From Mariniflexile gromovii (GTDB taxonomy: Bacteria > Bacteroidota > Bacteroidia > Flavobacteriales > Flavobacteriaceae), in assembly GCF_017814435.1 (NCBI RefSeq), contig NZ_JAGJCB010000030.1, forward strand, positions 1 to 33,763: a stretch of DNA of 33,763 bases, written 5' to 3'. Below, in pieces: positions 24,987-33,049 of the stretch. Made by a program: the position numbers and the translations under genes. Position 1 is the first letter of the stretch; each line of letters begins with the position of its first letter. A model generated the notes under the pieces. It did not search any database. It saw only the letters and a list, made by a program, of their open reading frames with translations, and was not told the DNA's origin.

Positions 24987-26594
24987 TTGTTTAAGTCTCT
25001 CAAATACAAGGCTATTATTAAGGGGTTTGTTTTTATATGCTTTTTAGTATGTAAAACAGTTGCATATTCACAAAATAGTGGGAATGGCAACTATATTCGT
25101 TTTATAGATTCTGCCGATAATTATATTGATGATTACCCTGATAAAGCACATATCTTTTTAGATTCCATTCCAAAGCCCACTGAAAGAACCATTAAAGGCC
25201 GTCTTGCCGATTATTATGCGATAAAAGCGTTAATACATGATGGAAGAAATGAGTATGCACGGTTATACCAAAGTTATATTCTGGCTCTTAAATATGCCGA
25301 TAAAGAAAAAAATTATAAAGTAGGTGGCGAAGCTAGTTTAGAACTTTTTGCAAACCTGCATTTTGCTAAAAAAGACTCTTTAGCATTTAAGTATCTAAAA
25401 AAAGCAAAAGAATATTTCCTGCTAGACAAAAATACCAATGGTTTAATAGAGGTAGAGCAAATGTATGCTTACATAGAATTTTCAAATAGAAATTATGAGA
25501 AGTGTAATGAATTAATTCACAAGTACCTTGATACATATAAATCTATTGAAGATGATGCTTACCTGTATATGTTTGCCACCTATATGTTAACATTAAACTA
25601 TATGGACTTGAACCAATTGGATGAAGCGTATACCTACTTAAAAGAGTTTGAAGGTTTAAAAAACAATCCAACAATTGTAAGGTATAATTATGCATCATTT
25701 AATGTAGGTCTCGACGTAAATTTTGCTGAGTTTTATTTTAAAAATAAAAAAACGGATTCTGTATCATTTTATTTAAATAAGTCAACAAAGCTTAGAAACT
25801 ATATGAGTGATGATTTGGTAAGGCGGTATTTTAACCTTAAAACCGATTTTTACAAATCGCTTGGAGATATTGATAATGCTAAAACATATTTAGATTCGTT
25901 AGCGGTTTTTGAACGGAAAATGTATAAAAATAACGTGGAAGCAAGTTTTCAACTAAGCAATACATTATTGCAAACCGAAAGCGAATTAAAAAAGGAAAGT
26001 GATAAAAAGTTTTGGAACGGTGCATTGGCTGTATTGTTATTCTGTATATTATTCTTTTTAAGTATTTTGTTTTTTGTTCATTATAGAAAACATAAATTTA
26101 AATTGAATGATACCATTAATAAAGTGAATAATCTATCCTATTTAAAATCGAATAATGAAAAACTTACGGGTAAGTTATTAGGTTTGGAAGAATACATTAC
26201 TAACTTAAAGAAAGAAGTTAAAAGCATCTCAACTTTAAGTGAAGTTTCAATTCAAAAAGAGAAAATAAAAGATTTGTATAAAAACCTACTACACAATTCA
26301 TCTACGTTGTTAGATAAAAGTGAAAACCATCTGGAATTGGTTAATGAACTTAATGTAGAATTTTTTAGCAGAATACAATCTAGGTATCCACAGTTAAATG
26401 ACTCTGAGGTTATTACATGTTATTATTTGTATATGGACTTTAAAAATAAAGAGATAGCCTTGTTTTTAGGTATATCTGTTAGAGCCTTAGAAAGTAAGAG
26501 GTATAGGATTAGTAAAAAAATTAATCTGAACACCAAAGAAACATCTTTGGTAGAACATCTTAAAGAAACATTTAAAGAAATTACAATAGCTTAA
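24987..26594 (+). CDS. Membrane-anchored TPR and HTH (LuxR-like) regulator
   Basis: A 535-aa protein typical of Bacteroidetes one-component regulators. It has a signal peptide (to about 29, ending AYSQN), a periplasmic TPR-like helical region (about 40-330), one transmembrane helix (about 347-368, FWNGALAVLLFCILFFLSILFF), a coiled coil, and a C-terminal HTH (LNDSEVITCYYLYMDFKNKEIALFLGISVRALESKRYRISKKI). The only start compatible with the signal peptide is TTG at 24987; an in-frame TAA lies 22 bp upstream and no ATG follows until about residue 157. The signal and targets are unknown. Confidence 0.85.
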   Translation: MFKSLKYKAIIKGFVFICFLVCKTVAYSQNSGNGNYIRFIDSADNYIDDYPDKAHIFLDSIPKPTERTIKGRLADYYAIKALIHDGRNEYARLYQSYILALKYADKEKNYKVGGEASLELFANLHFAKKDSLAFKYLKKAKEYFLLDKNTNGLIEVEQMYAYIEFSNRNYEKCNELIHKYLDTYKSIEDDAYLYMFATYMLTLNYMDLNQLDEAYTYLKEFEGLKNNPTIVRYNYASFNVGLDVNFAEFYFKNKKTDSVSFYLNKSTKLRNYMSDDLVRRYFNLKTDFYKSLGDIDNAKTYLDSLAVFERKMYKNNVEASFQLSNTLLQTESELKKESDKKFWNGALAVLLFCILFFLSILFFVHYRKHKFKLNDTINKVNNLSYLKSNNEKLTGKLLGLEEYITNLKKEVKSISTLSEVSIQKEKIKDLYKNLLHNSSTLLDKSENHLELVNELNVEFFSRIQSRYPQLNDSEVITCYYLYMDFKNKEIALFLGISVRALESKRYRISKKINLNTKETSLVEHLKETFKEITIA

Positions 26595-26977
26595 AATTCT
26601 AAATGAGCTAAGTTAAATTATAGCTTTAATCATACAAAAGCACTCGTTTTTTGCACATGCGTAGTAAATGCGTAGTTAATTTTAGTGCCATATAATATCT
26701 AATAACAATATTTGCACTGCTATTAATTAGTTATAACTGAATTTATCAGTAACCCTTTGCTTTTGTTTTCTAAGTGGTTGGAATTTGGTTAAATTATTAA
26801 GTTTTATAAGGTACTTATATTTAACCTGAACAAAAGTTGTTATTGACAAAGAAGTTGTTTTAGGGATTTTTTTAAAAAGGGGTCTTTCCGGAGACTCCTT
26901 TTTATTTTACTTTCTTTTAAAATATATGTAACTTGCCTTAAACAAAAAGCAAACCATTAAACTAGCCCAAGCTGCTA
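26595..26977. other. 383-bp intergenic region, possible small RNA
   Basis: No credible ORF. It contains a direct repeat ATGCGTAGT (twice, near 26658-26678) and a strong terminator at 26874-26903 that belongs to no annotated gene: the upstream gene ends 280 bp earlier. This leaves room for a small RNA of roughly 100-200 nt ending there, or a long 3' UTR. No clean promoter core is visible. Confidence 0.4.
26874..26907 (+). terminator. Orphan intrinsic terminator
   Basis: A 12-bp stem (26874-26885 with 26892-26903, one G-U) with loop TTCCGG and a T-run. It precedes the sigma factor gene by about 70 bp. Confidence 0.85.
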
Positions 26978-27550
26978 TTGGAAACCCTCACTAACCATAA
27001 CCACTTATCTGATGAAGATTTAGTTAAGCTCATTGTAATTAACAATGATACTTTACTGTTTGAAGTCTTATACGATAGATTTTCCAGATTGGTTTTTAAT
27101 AAATGTTATGGTTTTGCCAAAGATGAAGAAGAGGCTAAAGATTTAACCCAAGATGTGTTTTTAAAACTCTTTGTTAAATTGGCGAGTTTTAAAGGCACTT
27201 CTAAATTTTCCACATGGCTCTATGCATTTACATATAACCATTGTGTAAATTATGTAACCAGAAACACCGCTAAAAAAATAGAAAAACAATCGGTAGATTA
27301 TACCGACATAGAAAACATTTCCGATATTGAGAACGAAAGTGATTTTCTAACCATGAAAGTAGATAAATTACAGGCAGCATTAGAACTCATTTCACCAGAT
27401 GAAAAGATGATTTTATTACTGAAATATCAAGACTTTTTGTCTATAAAAGATATTGAAAGTGTTTTAGGTATTGGTGAAAGTGCTGTTAAAATGAGGATTA
27501 AGCGTGCTAAAGACAAGCTTATAACCGTGTATAATGAAAACTTTAGTTAA
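26978..27550 (+). CDS. ECF-type RNA polymerase sigma factor
   Basis: A 190-aa group IV sigma factor. Region 2 is FEVLYDRFSRLVFNKCYGFAKDEEEAKDLTQDVFLKLF followed by FKGTSKFSTWLYAFTYNHCVNYVTR. Region 4 is LELISPDEKMILLLKYQDFLSIKDIESVLGIGESAVKMRIKRAKDKL, a classic sigma-70 HTH. No ATG precedes region 2; a TTG at 26978 is the only start after an in-frame TAG at 26963. No recognisable anti-sigma gene follows; instead a 58-aa ORF overlaps its stop by one base (TAATG), then an MscS-type channel. Confidence 0.9.
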   Translation: METLTNHNHLSDEDLVKLIVINNDTLLFEVLYDRFSRLVFNKCYGFAKDEEEAKDLTQDVFLKLFVKLASFKGTSKFSTWLYAFTYNHCVNYVTRNTAKKIEKQSVDYTDIENISDIENESDFLTMKVDKLQAALELISPDEKMILLLKYQDFLSIKDIESVLGIGESAVKMRIKRAKDKLITVYNENFS

Positions 27551-27726
27551 TGGAAAACCCGTTTAAACATATAAACCAGCCACTTAAAGAAGTTCCACCA
27601 GAACTTAAGGCCAAGGTAATGAACGATATTGCCATGGCTAAGTTGCTTATGGATTTAGCAGCGTTATTCTCCTATAATATTGGAAACGTTATAGAAACAG
27701 TTATAAACAATAGAAAAAAGCAATAA
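27550..27726 (+). CDS. 58-aa protein coupled to the sigma factor
   Basis: The ATG overlaps the sigma stop by one base, strong evidence of coupling. It reads MENPFKHINQPLKEVPPELK, then AKVMNDIAMAKLLMDLAALFSYNIGNV and a basic tail NNRKKQ. It has one weakly hydrophobic helix and no zinc-type anti-sigma motif. By position it could modulate the sigma factor or the channel. I recall the same gene order in other flavobacteria, but the protein is otherwise unknown. Confidence 0.8.
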   Translation: MENPFKHINQPLKEVPPELKAKVMNDIAMAKLLMDLAALFSYNIGNVIETVINNRKKQ

Positions 27727-27754
27727 AATAAATAAACCTTAATAATAGCAAATT

Positions 27755-28588
27755 ATGGAAAAAGCAGCAAGATGGAAAGAGATTGCCATGGAATCTTTAA
27801 CCAAAGTATGGTTTGAAATATCCAGCATATTCCCTAATATTATTGGCACATTGGTCATTTTAATATTTGGTTGGTTTTTTACAAAATTGGTCATTCGTAT
27901 TATTAAAAAAGTATTGGTATTGGCTAAGGTACACAAGATAGACGATGCTATAAACCAGATAGAAATTGTTGAAGGTAAAAAACTGAATTTCAATACCGTA
28001 AAAGTGGTTTCTCTTTTTGTGAAAATGCTTATTTATATCATGCTGCTTATCATGGCTTCCGATATTTTAGGACTGCAAATCATATCGCAAGAAATAAGCA
28101 ACTTTTTAGGCTACCTGCCAAAGCTATTTAGTGCATTAATCATTTTTATGGGAGGCTTGCTATTAGCCAACATGATAAAAAATGGCATCAAATCTTTTTT
28201 TGAATCTATAGAACTGTCGGGTGCAAAACTCATCAGTCAATTGGTGTTTATTATTTTTTTAATATTCATTTCTATCACCGCATTAGATCAGGCAGGTGTA
28301 GATACCGAAATAATAAGCAATAACGTTTCATTCATTATAGGCGGTTTTATATTAACTGTTGTATTGGCAGTTGGTATTGGTGCCCAAAAAGTAGTGGGCG
28401 ATTTACTAAAAACATTTTATGTACGTAAAACTTATGAAGTTGGGCAAAAAATAGAGTTTAATAATATAAAAGGCGAAGTAGTATCTATAGATGGAATTTC
28501 AGTAACCTTAAAAACAGAAAAAGGGAAACTTATTGTACCAATTAAAGATATTGTAGAAAGTCAGGTGCATATTGAAGATTCGCTTTAG
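27755..28588 (+). CDS. MscS-family mechanosensitive channel
   Basis: A 277-aa inner-membrane protein. There are four or five hydrophobic helices (PNIIGTLVILIFGWFFTKLVI, MLIYIMLLIMASDILGL, FSALIIFMGGLLLANMI, LVFIIFLIFISITALDQAG, FIIGGFILTVVLAVGIGAQKVVGDLL). The last of these continues into the beta domain (YEVGQKIEFNNIKGEVVSIDGISVTLKTEKGKLIVPIKDIV). The helix repeats resemble the 'conserved TM helix' type (CmpX-like). It lies 28 bp after the 58-aa gene, so sigma factor, small protein and channel form one operon, suggesting an envelope or osmotic stress circuit. Confidence 0.92.
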   Translation: MEKAARWKEIAMESLTKVWFEISSIFPNIIGTLVILIFGWFFTKLVIRIIKKVLVLAKVHKIDDAINQIEIVEGKKLNFNTVKVVSLFVKMLIYIMLLIMASDILGLQIISQEISNFLGYLPKLFSALIIFMGGLLLANMIKNGIKSFFESIELSGAKLISQLVFIIFLIFISITALDQAGVDTEIISNNVSFIIGGFILTVVLAVGIGAQKVVGDLLKTFYVRKTYEVGQKIEFNNIKGEVVSIDGISVTLKTEKGKLIVPIKDIVESQVHIEDSL

Positions 28589-28622
28589 ATTTATAGTTCC
28601 GTAATTAAAAATAACAAGTATT

Positions 28623-28658
28623 AAATCTCTTTTTATGTTTATGAAAAGGGATTTTTTT
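28623..28658 (+). terminator. Intrinsic terminator of the sigma-channel operon
   Basis: An 11-bp stem (28623-28633 with 28644-28654, one G-U) followed by a T-run, 35 bp after the channel stop codon. Confidence 0.85.
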
Positions 28659-28850
28659 ATGAATTATAAACGAAATGAATAAACCCCAAATAAAAAAAGG
28701 TTAAAGAATATACAAACTACAAATTTGCTATAAATAATATTTCACAATACAAGCCAATAGCATGTGTGCCTTCAAAACACAGGTTATATATAGAAAAAGG
28801 GAAATACCAGCAAAACAACGAAACCCTAAGTTGAATTACCAAACCGTGAC

Positions 28851-28920
28851 GCATATTGACACAATTTGACACAATTTGAGACGATTTGAGACGATTTGAC
28901 ACAATTTGACACACATTGAG
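28851..28920. repeat. Seven direct repeats with exact 10-bp period
   Basis: Seven consecutive decamers with consensus ACAATTTGAC: GCATATTGAC, ACAATTTGAC, ACAATTTGAG, ACGATTTGAG, ACGATTTGAC, ACAATTTGAC, ACACATTGAG. There is no spacer, so this is not CRISPR. A 10-bp period places each unit on the same face of the DNA helix, as in iterons or arrays of protein-binding sites. Confidence 0.85.
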
Positions 28921-28925
28921 ACACC

Positions 28926-28975
28926 ACCCCAAAAAACTAGGGGTTTTGTTCCAGTTTTGTTCGGGTTTTGTTCGT
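28926..28975. repeat. Hairpin and three 11-bp repeats
   Basis: ACCCC (28926-28930) and GGGGT (28940-28944) are inverted repeats. They run directly into three units with an 11-bp period: GTTTTGTTCCA, GTTTTGTTCGG, GTTTTGTTCGT (28943-28975). They lie immediately after the decamer array. Together they look like a binding or recombination region, perhaps the remains of a mobile element end. Confidence 0.75.
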
Positions 28976-29265
28976 CTACGGTTCGGGTGTATTTTTTTTA
29001 AATAGGGCTTTAACTGAACAAAGGGCGCAGGAGGGTGCATGGAAACAAAACTTTATGGCTTTGTGAAAAATATGCTTTGATATATTGTAAAACATTTCTA
29101 AATTGCCACGTACTATAATTTTTACCTTAAAAATGGAAGCTAAAAAATATAAAAAGCAACAAAACTTTCCTCATAGCCAACCAAAATGGCGGTATAAAAG
29201 GATAAAAGTTCAGTGTATAAACAAGTTGTGAGCCAATACGAGAAAAATACAGAGAAACCAATAAA

Positions 29266-30747
29266 ATGCTAGACCAATCATTCTCATATGAAAATTTCAG
29301 AATACTCCTTGATGTTGAGAATAGGAAAGGTCGTTATCTCGAAGATAAAGTATTTTTCGATTCAGACATTTTTCAAAAATCAAGAGAGGTTTCTGATTCA
29401 ATAATTTTAAAAAATAAAGAAATAAGAGAGGAGGCTTACAAATTAAAATCTATATCAAAAATTGAAGATAGGGATTACACAAAACTTGATAAGTTAAATT
29501 CAGAAAAAGACGAACTTAAAAAAACTAGAGAAAAAGAACTCGAAAACATTTTAATAAAAATAGCAGAAAAAACAGATGTTGAAGATTATGAGTTAAAAAT
29601 CAAAAAAGGACAAATAAAGTGGGGCAGTCAATTATATGAGATTGAATATAATCCTGAAAATTATTTTGTTACTAAGCAGTTACAAAGAAATATTTACAAA
29701 ACATTTAAAGTTAAGCAAGCTAACAGAAAGGTAATCGTTGACCAATTAAGATTATTACTTAATGACAGCTTCCCTAAGGTAATCATCAGAACGGACATTA
29801 AAAAATTCTACGAGTCTATTCCACACAAGGAACTTTTAGCCAAAATTGAAGAAAATAGTCTACTTAGCTATCCTTCAAAGAAAATGATAAAACGAGTTTT
29901 AAACCAATATTGGAATATATTATTAGCAGACGGGTTAAAAACAAATAATGACGAACGTGTAGGAATACCTAGAGGCATCGGCTTTAGTGCTTATTTAGCT
30001 GAATTATATTTAAGAAGTTTTGATAAAAAAGTTAAATCATTAAATACCGTAACTTATTACTGTAGATATGTAGATGATATAGTAATTATAATAACTCCTA
30101 ACCATAGGAGTGAAACTAAGGCTATTGCTACTTATCAAAATGAAGTTAAAAGAATATTATTAAGTTCCACTAGATTAAAAATTAACACAAGCAAAACAAA
30201 GATAATTGACCTTACACCGAATAATCAAGACAGAAAAAAATCTATCAAATACGAATTAACATATTTAGGTTATAAATTTATTATACCATATAGCAAAAAA
30301 GATAAATCAATTACCAAGGATGATATTCAAATCTTTATGTCTGATGAGAAATTTGAAAGATATAAGAAAAAAATTGACAATTCATTTTCAGACTATTATG
30401 GTTCAATTACAAAATATTCTGCAAGGAAAAATTCAACTGAAAGAATGCTATTAAAACGAATCAAGTTTTTAACTAATAATCATCAACTCCTTAGAAGAAA
30501 AAGTAATGTTTTTATTGGTATTTATTTTTCTAATGAGTTTCTAAGTACACCTTATTCTGATTTAAAAAAACTCGATAAATACTTAAAAGGCAAAATAACA
30601 GCCTTACCGTCTTCAACAAATAGTCAACTTATAGATAAGCTCAAAAAAATGTCTTTTGAAAGTGGTTTTAGGACAAAAAGCTTAGTAAGATTTAATACAA
30701 AGTCTTACAAAAACGGAAAAATGATTCAAATCTGGAAAAACTTATAG
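29266..30747 (+). CDS. drt3a: Reverse transcriptase, probable Drt3a (DRT type 3 defence)
   Basis: A 493-aa reverse transcriptase. The palm motifs are clear: VIIRTDIKKFYESIP with catalytic D177, GIPRGIGFSAYLAELYL (motif B), and CRYVDDIVII with D270-D271 (YVDD 268-271). Residues 1-150 are a charged, coiled-coil-like region with no known domain; residues after about 340 form a helical thumb and tail. There is no maturase or endonuclease domain, so it is not a group II intron protein. The next gene, 3 bp later, is a second RT; such a tandem pair is the layout of DRT type 3 (UG3 plus UG8). In that system, as I recall, Drt3a copies an ACACAC template in an ncRNA to make poly(GT). The type assignment rests on gene order plus the AC-tract RNA, not on an alignment. 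Confidence 0.82.
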   Translation: MLDQSFSYENFRILLDVENRKGRYLEDKVFFDSDIFQKSREVSDSIILKNKEIREEAYKLKSISKIEDRDYTKLDKLNSEKDELKKTREKELENILIKIAEKTDVEDYELKIKKGQIKWGSQLYEIEYNPENYFVTKQLQRNIYKTFKVKQANRKVIVDQLRLLLNDSFPKVIIRTDIKKFYESIPHKELLAKIEENSLLSYPSKKMIKRVLNQYWNILLADGLKTNNDERVGIPRGIGFSAYLAELYLRSFDKKVKSLNTVTYYCRYVDDIVIIITPNHRSETKAIATYQNEVKRILLSSTRLKINTSKTKIIDLTPNNQDRKKSIKYELTYLGYKFIIPYSKKDKSITKDDIQIFMSDEKFERYKKKIDNSFSDYYGSITKYSARKNSTERMLLKRIKFLTNNHQLLRRKSNVFIGIYFSNEFLSTPYSDLKKLDKYLKGKITALPSSTNSQLIDKLKKMSFESGFRTKSLVRFNTKSYKNGKMIQIWKNL

Positions 30748-30750
30748 GAA

Positions 30751-32892
30751 ATGAAAAAGAAAATTCCAATATCATATTCCAAAGAACGAGTTGTTTTATC
30801 TGATGTTTTACCATATGAAACTCCAGTAACTTTTTCAAATAGGTATTTTTATAAATATTTAATAAATAGTCAAAAATTTTACACCAAACTCTACCAATTA
30901 AAAGGCAAAGAGAAAGCAGATTATAAATTAAAATGTGGTAAGGCTTATCACGAAATAGAATCAATTCTTTTTGGTGTTGAGGAGAGGACTAAACCATTTA
31001 GATTTAATATCACACATAAAAAAAATGACTTTAGAGAATTATGCGTAATTCATCCTGTAAATCAACGTAAGATGGTAGACTTTTATGAAAAATATAAAAA
31101 CATAATAGTCTATTACTCCTCGTTAAGTCCTTTTTCAATTAGAAAGCCATCCAAGGTAGCTAATTTTACATTTTACAATGATGTACTTCATAAAAGAAAT
31201 GAAGATAAAGACCTGCAACACTCTCAAATTGAACAGGATGACAGTGAGTATGAAAACTTAAAATCATTTTTCAGTTACAGAAAATACAGTAACATCCATA
31301 AATTTTATGAATCATATCAATTTCATAGAAGTGAAAAAAAGTATAACAAATTACTAAAAATAGATATCACAAAATGTTTCGATAGCATTTACACTCACAC
31401 TCTTCCTTGGGCATTAACTAACAAAAGAATTGTTAAATCAAATATTAATTCATTAGAATCTACATTTGGTGGTGAGTTTGACTGCTTAATGCAAGACCTA
31501 AATGCAAATGAAACAAATGGGATTATTATTGGTCCTGAATTTTCAAGAATATTTGCTGAATTAATTTTACAACAAATAGATGTTAATATCTACGAAAAGC
31601 TAAAATCAATAGATTCAAAAGTAAACAATTTAATACATAAGGTCGATTACGAGATTTTTAGATATGTTGATGACTACTTCATCTTTTACAATGAAGAATC
31701 ACAGATTGATAAAATAACAGAAGCATTTAAGTTATCATTGAAAGAGTACAGAATGTACTTGAATGATAAAAAGTCATTACTATATTCCAAGCCAATAATT
31801 ACTGAAATAAGTATTGCTAAACAGAAAATAAATGACCTTTTTAATAGTCATTTAGTTTTAAAAGAAAAAGAAATAATAGTAGAAGAGAGTGAGCAATCAA
31901 ATTCAATACTATATTTCAGTTCTAATAATGTAATAACTCGATTTAAATCAATTATTAAAGAATCTGAAGTAGAATATAAGGACATAATGAATTACACATT
32001 AGCTGTCCTAGATAATAAGACTAAAAAATTAATCAAAAAGTATAAAAATTTTGAAGATGAAAGCACCATTAAAACTCAAAAAGAATTTGAAAAAGGATTT
32101 TTAGAAATTCTTGATGTAACATTCTTTTTATACTCTGTCTCACCTAGAGTTAATTCAACAATTAAAGTTTGTCTAATAATTGACAGTATTAATAGTTTTT
32201 TGAAAAAAAATAAAACAAATCAATATAAAGAACCTTTCACTTCTAATAATAAACATAACATTTTCAAAAAAATATCTGATGAAATAAATTTAATTCTTCA
32301 TAAAAATAAAAGCAAAAAAGAAACTCAGATTGAGACGCTTTATCTCTTAATTGCATTAAGCCAATTAGGAAGAGAATATAGATTAAATATAAATGTTTTA
32401 TGCTCGTACTTTAATGCAACAATTAGAAAAAATAATTCTGTACGTTTTAATAGTGAATTAAACTATTTTTCAATAACAGTTTTGCTCTTTTATATTAAAG
32501 ACGTTAAAGCTTACGCTCCAATTTTGGAAGAGTTGAAAAATGTTATTCTAAAAAAATTTAAAACAGGTAAAATATATGGCTGGAAAGATGATGCAGAATT
32601 GGTCTTACTTTTTTTTGACATATTGACTTGCCCATATCTAAATAACGAAGTCAGGTCACATCTTAAATGGAAAGTTAAAGATGCTAAGACAAGAGGTTCA
32701 AAAAGTTTAAAAAGCTATATTAAAGAGTTAAAGGATGAAAAATATAAGTACAAAAAAGAATTATTATCTTTAGTTGATATAAAAGACAATCAAATTACAT
32801 TAATTGAGCAAGAAAAATTCTGGTTTACAAAATGGACAGAGTTTGATTTTGGATTAGAACTCCAAGCTAAAAGAAGCCAAGAAGTGTATTAA
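30751..32892 (+). CDS. drt3b: Reverse transcriptase, probable Drt3b (DRT type 3 defence)
   Basis: A 713-aa second reverse transcriptase, translationally linked to the first (3-bp gap, GGAAATG at the start). Motif A is LLKIDITKCFDSIY with D205, motif B is GIIIGPEFSRIFAELIL, and motif C is FRYVDDYFIFY (YVDD 305-308), so the catalytic Asp residues are intact. Residues from about 340 to the end form a long helical region without a recognised nuclease or protease fold. Length and order fit the larger partner of DRT3. From recollection, Drt3b makes the complementary poly(AC) strand without a nucleic-acid template, using residues of its own active site. Low GC and neighbouring mobile DNA support horizontal transfer. 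Confidence 0.82.
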   Translation: MKKKIPISYSKERVVLSDVLPYETPVTFSNRYFYKYLINSQKFYTKLYQLKGKEKADYKLKCGKAYHEIESILFGVEERTKPFRFNITHKKNDFRELCVIHPVNQRKMVDFYEKYKNIIVYYSSLSPFSIRKPSKVANFTFYNDVLHKRNEDKDLQHSQIEQDDSEYENLKSFFSYRKYSNIHKFYESYQFHRSEKKYNKLLKIDITKCFDSIYTHTLPWALTNKRIVKSNINSLESTFGGEFDCLMQDLNANETNGIIIGPEFSRIFAELILQQIDVNIYEKLKSIDSKVNNLIHKVDYEIFRYVDDYFIFYNEESQIDKITEAFKLSLKEYRMYLNDKKSLLYSKPIITEISIAKQKINDLFNSHLVLKEKEIIVEESEQSNSILYFSSNNVITRFKSIIKESEVEYKDIMNYTLAVLDNKTKKLIKKYKNFEDESTIKTQKEFEKGFLEILDVTFFLYSVSPRVNSTIKVCLIIDSINSFLKKNKTNQYKEPFTSNNKHNIFKKISDEINLILHKNKSKKETQIETLYLLIALSQLGREYRLNINVLCSYFNATIRKNNSVRFNSELNYFSITVLLFYIKDVKAYAPILEELKNVILKKFKTGKIYGWKDDAELVLLFFDILTCPYLNNEVRSHLKWKVKDAKTRGSKSLKSYIKELKDEKYKYKKELLSLVDIKDNQITLIEQEKFWFTKWTEFDFGLELQAKRSQEVY

Positions 32893-33000
32893 AGCATACC
32901 GTAACTGACAGCTAGCAATAGCAACACACACAAACGGTGTAAGTAAACTCTATAGTTGAGTTCTTACTAAAAAGTAGTCTGAGTCAGGGGCTACTTTTAA
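32893..33000 (+). ncRNA. Probable DRT3 template RNA with ACACACACA tract
   Basis: It begins right after the drt3b stop. ATACCGT (32896-32902) pairs with ACGGTGT (32934-32940), seven pairs including one G-U. Inside that loop are a GCTA/TAGC hairpin with a GCAA tetraloop (32911-32922) and the unpaired tract ACACACACA (32924-32932). A second hairpin follows (GTAAG and AACTC with GAGTT and CTTAC, 32939-32967), and then an intrinsic terminator (32970-32998). The open AC tract is just what a poly(GT)-making reverse transcriptase would copy. The true 5' end could lie inside drt3b. Confidence 0.72.
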
Positions 33001-33003
33001 TTA
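32970..33003 (+). terminator. Intrinsic terminator of the drt3 operon and RNA
   Basis: AAAAGTAG (32970-32977) pairs perfectly with CTACTTTT (32991-32998), with a 13-base loop; the stem's own T-run gives the U-tract. It would set the 3' end of the candidate ncRNA. Confidence 0.75.
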
Positions 33004-33049
33004 AATTAATAAATCAAAATAAAGGAGACCGTTGTAAAACATTTGAGAA

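Larger units (their letters stand above)
28659..29265. other. Gene-poor left flank of the DRT island
   Basis: About 600 bp between the channel terminator and the first reverse transcriptase gene. It contains the 10-bp and 11-bp period repeats described separately and then AT-rich DNA to 29265. A minus-strand frame at 28717-29040 is open, but its sequence is produced by the repeats and lacks family features. A 32-codon frame from 29133 is not convincing. No clear promoter core was found ahead of 29266. Confidence 0.4.

Noticed and set aside
28851-28920. Possible CRISPR array
   Set aside because: The repeats are 10 bp and contiguous, with no spacers and no cas genes in the window.
28717-29040. 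A 107-codon minus-strand frame over the repeat arrays
   Set aside because: Much of it is a by-product of the 10-bp and 11-bp repeats, it lacks family features and a ribosome site, and it runs into the channel terminator side with odd Cys/Trp-rich composition.
29133-29231. A 32-codon ORF ahead of drt3a (MEAKKYKKQQ onward)
   Set aside because: Short, no recognisable homologue, no promoter or ribosome site; likely chance in AT-rich DNA, although a leader role cannot be excluded.
29266-32892. Group II intron or retron
   Set aside because: No maturase X domain, endonuclease domain, intron domain V or msr/msd layout with a retron effector; two RTs in tandem point to DRT3.
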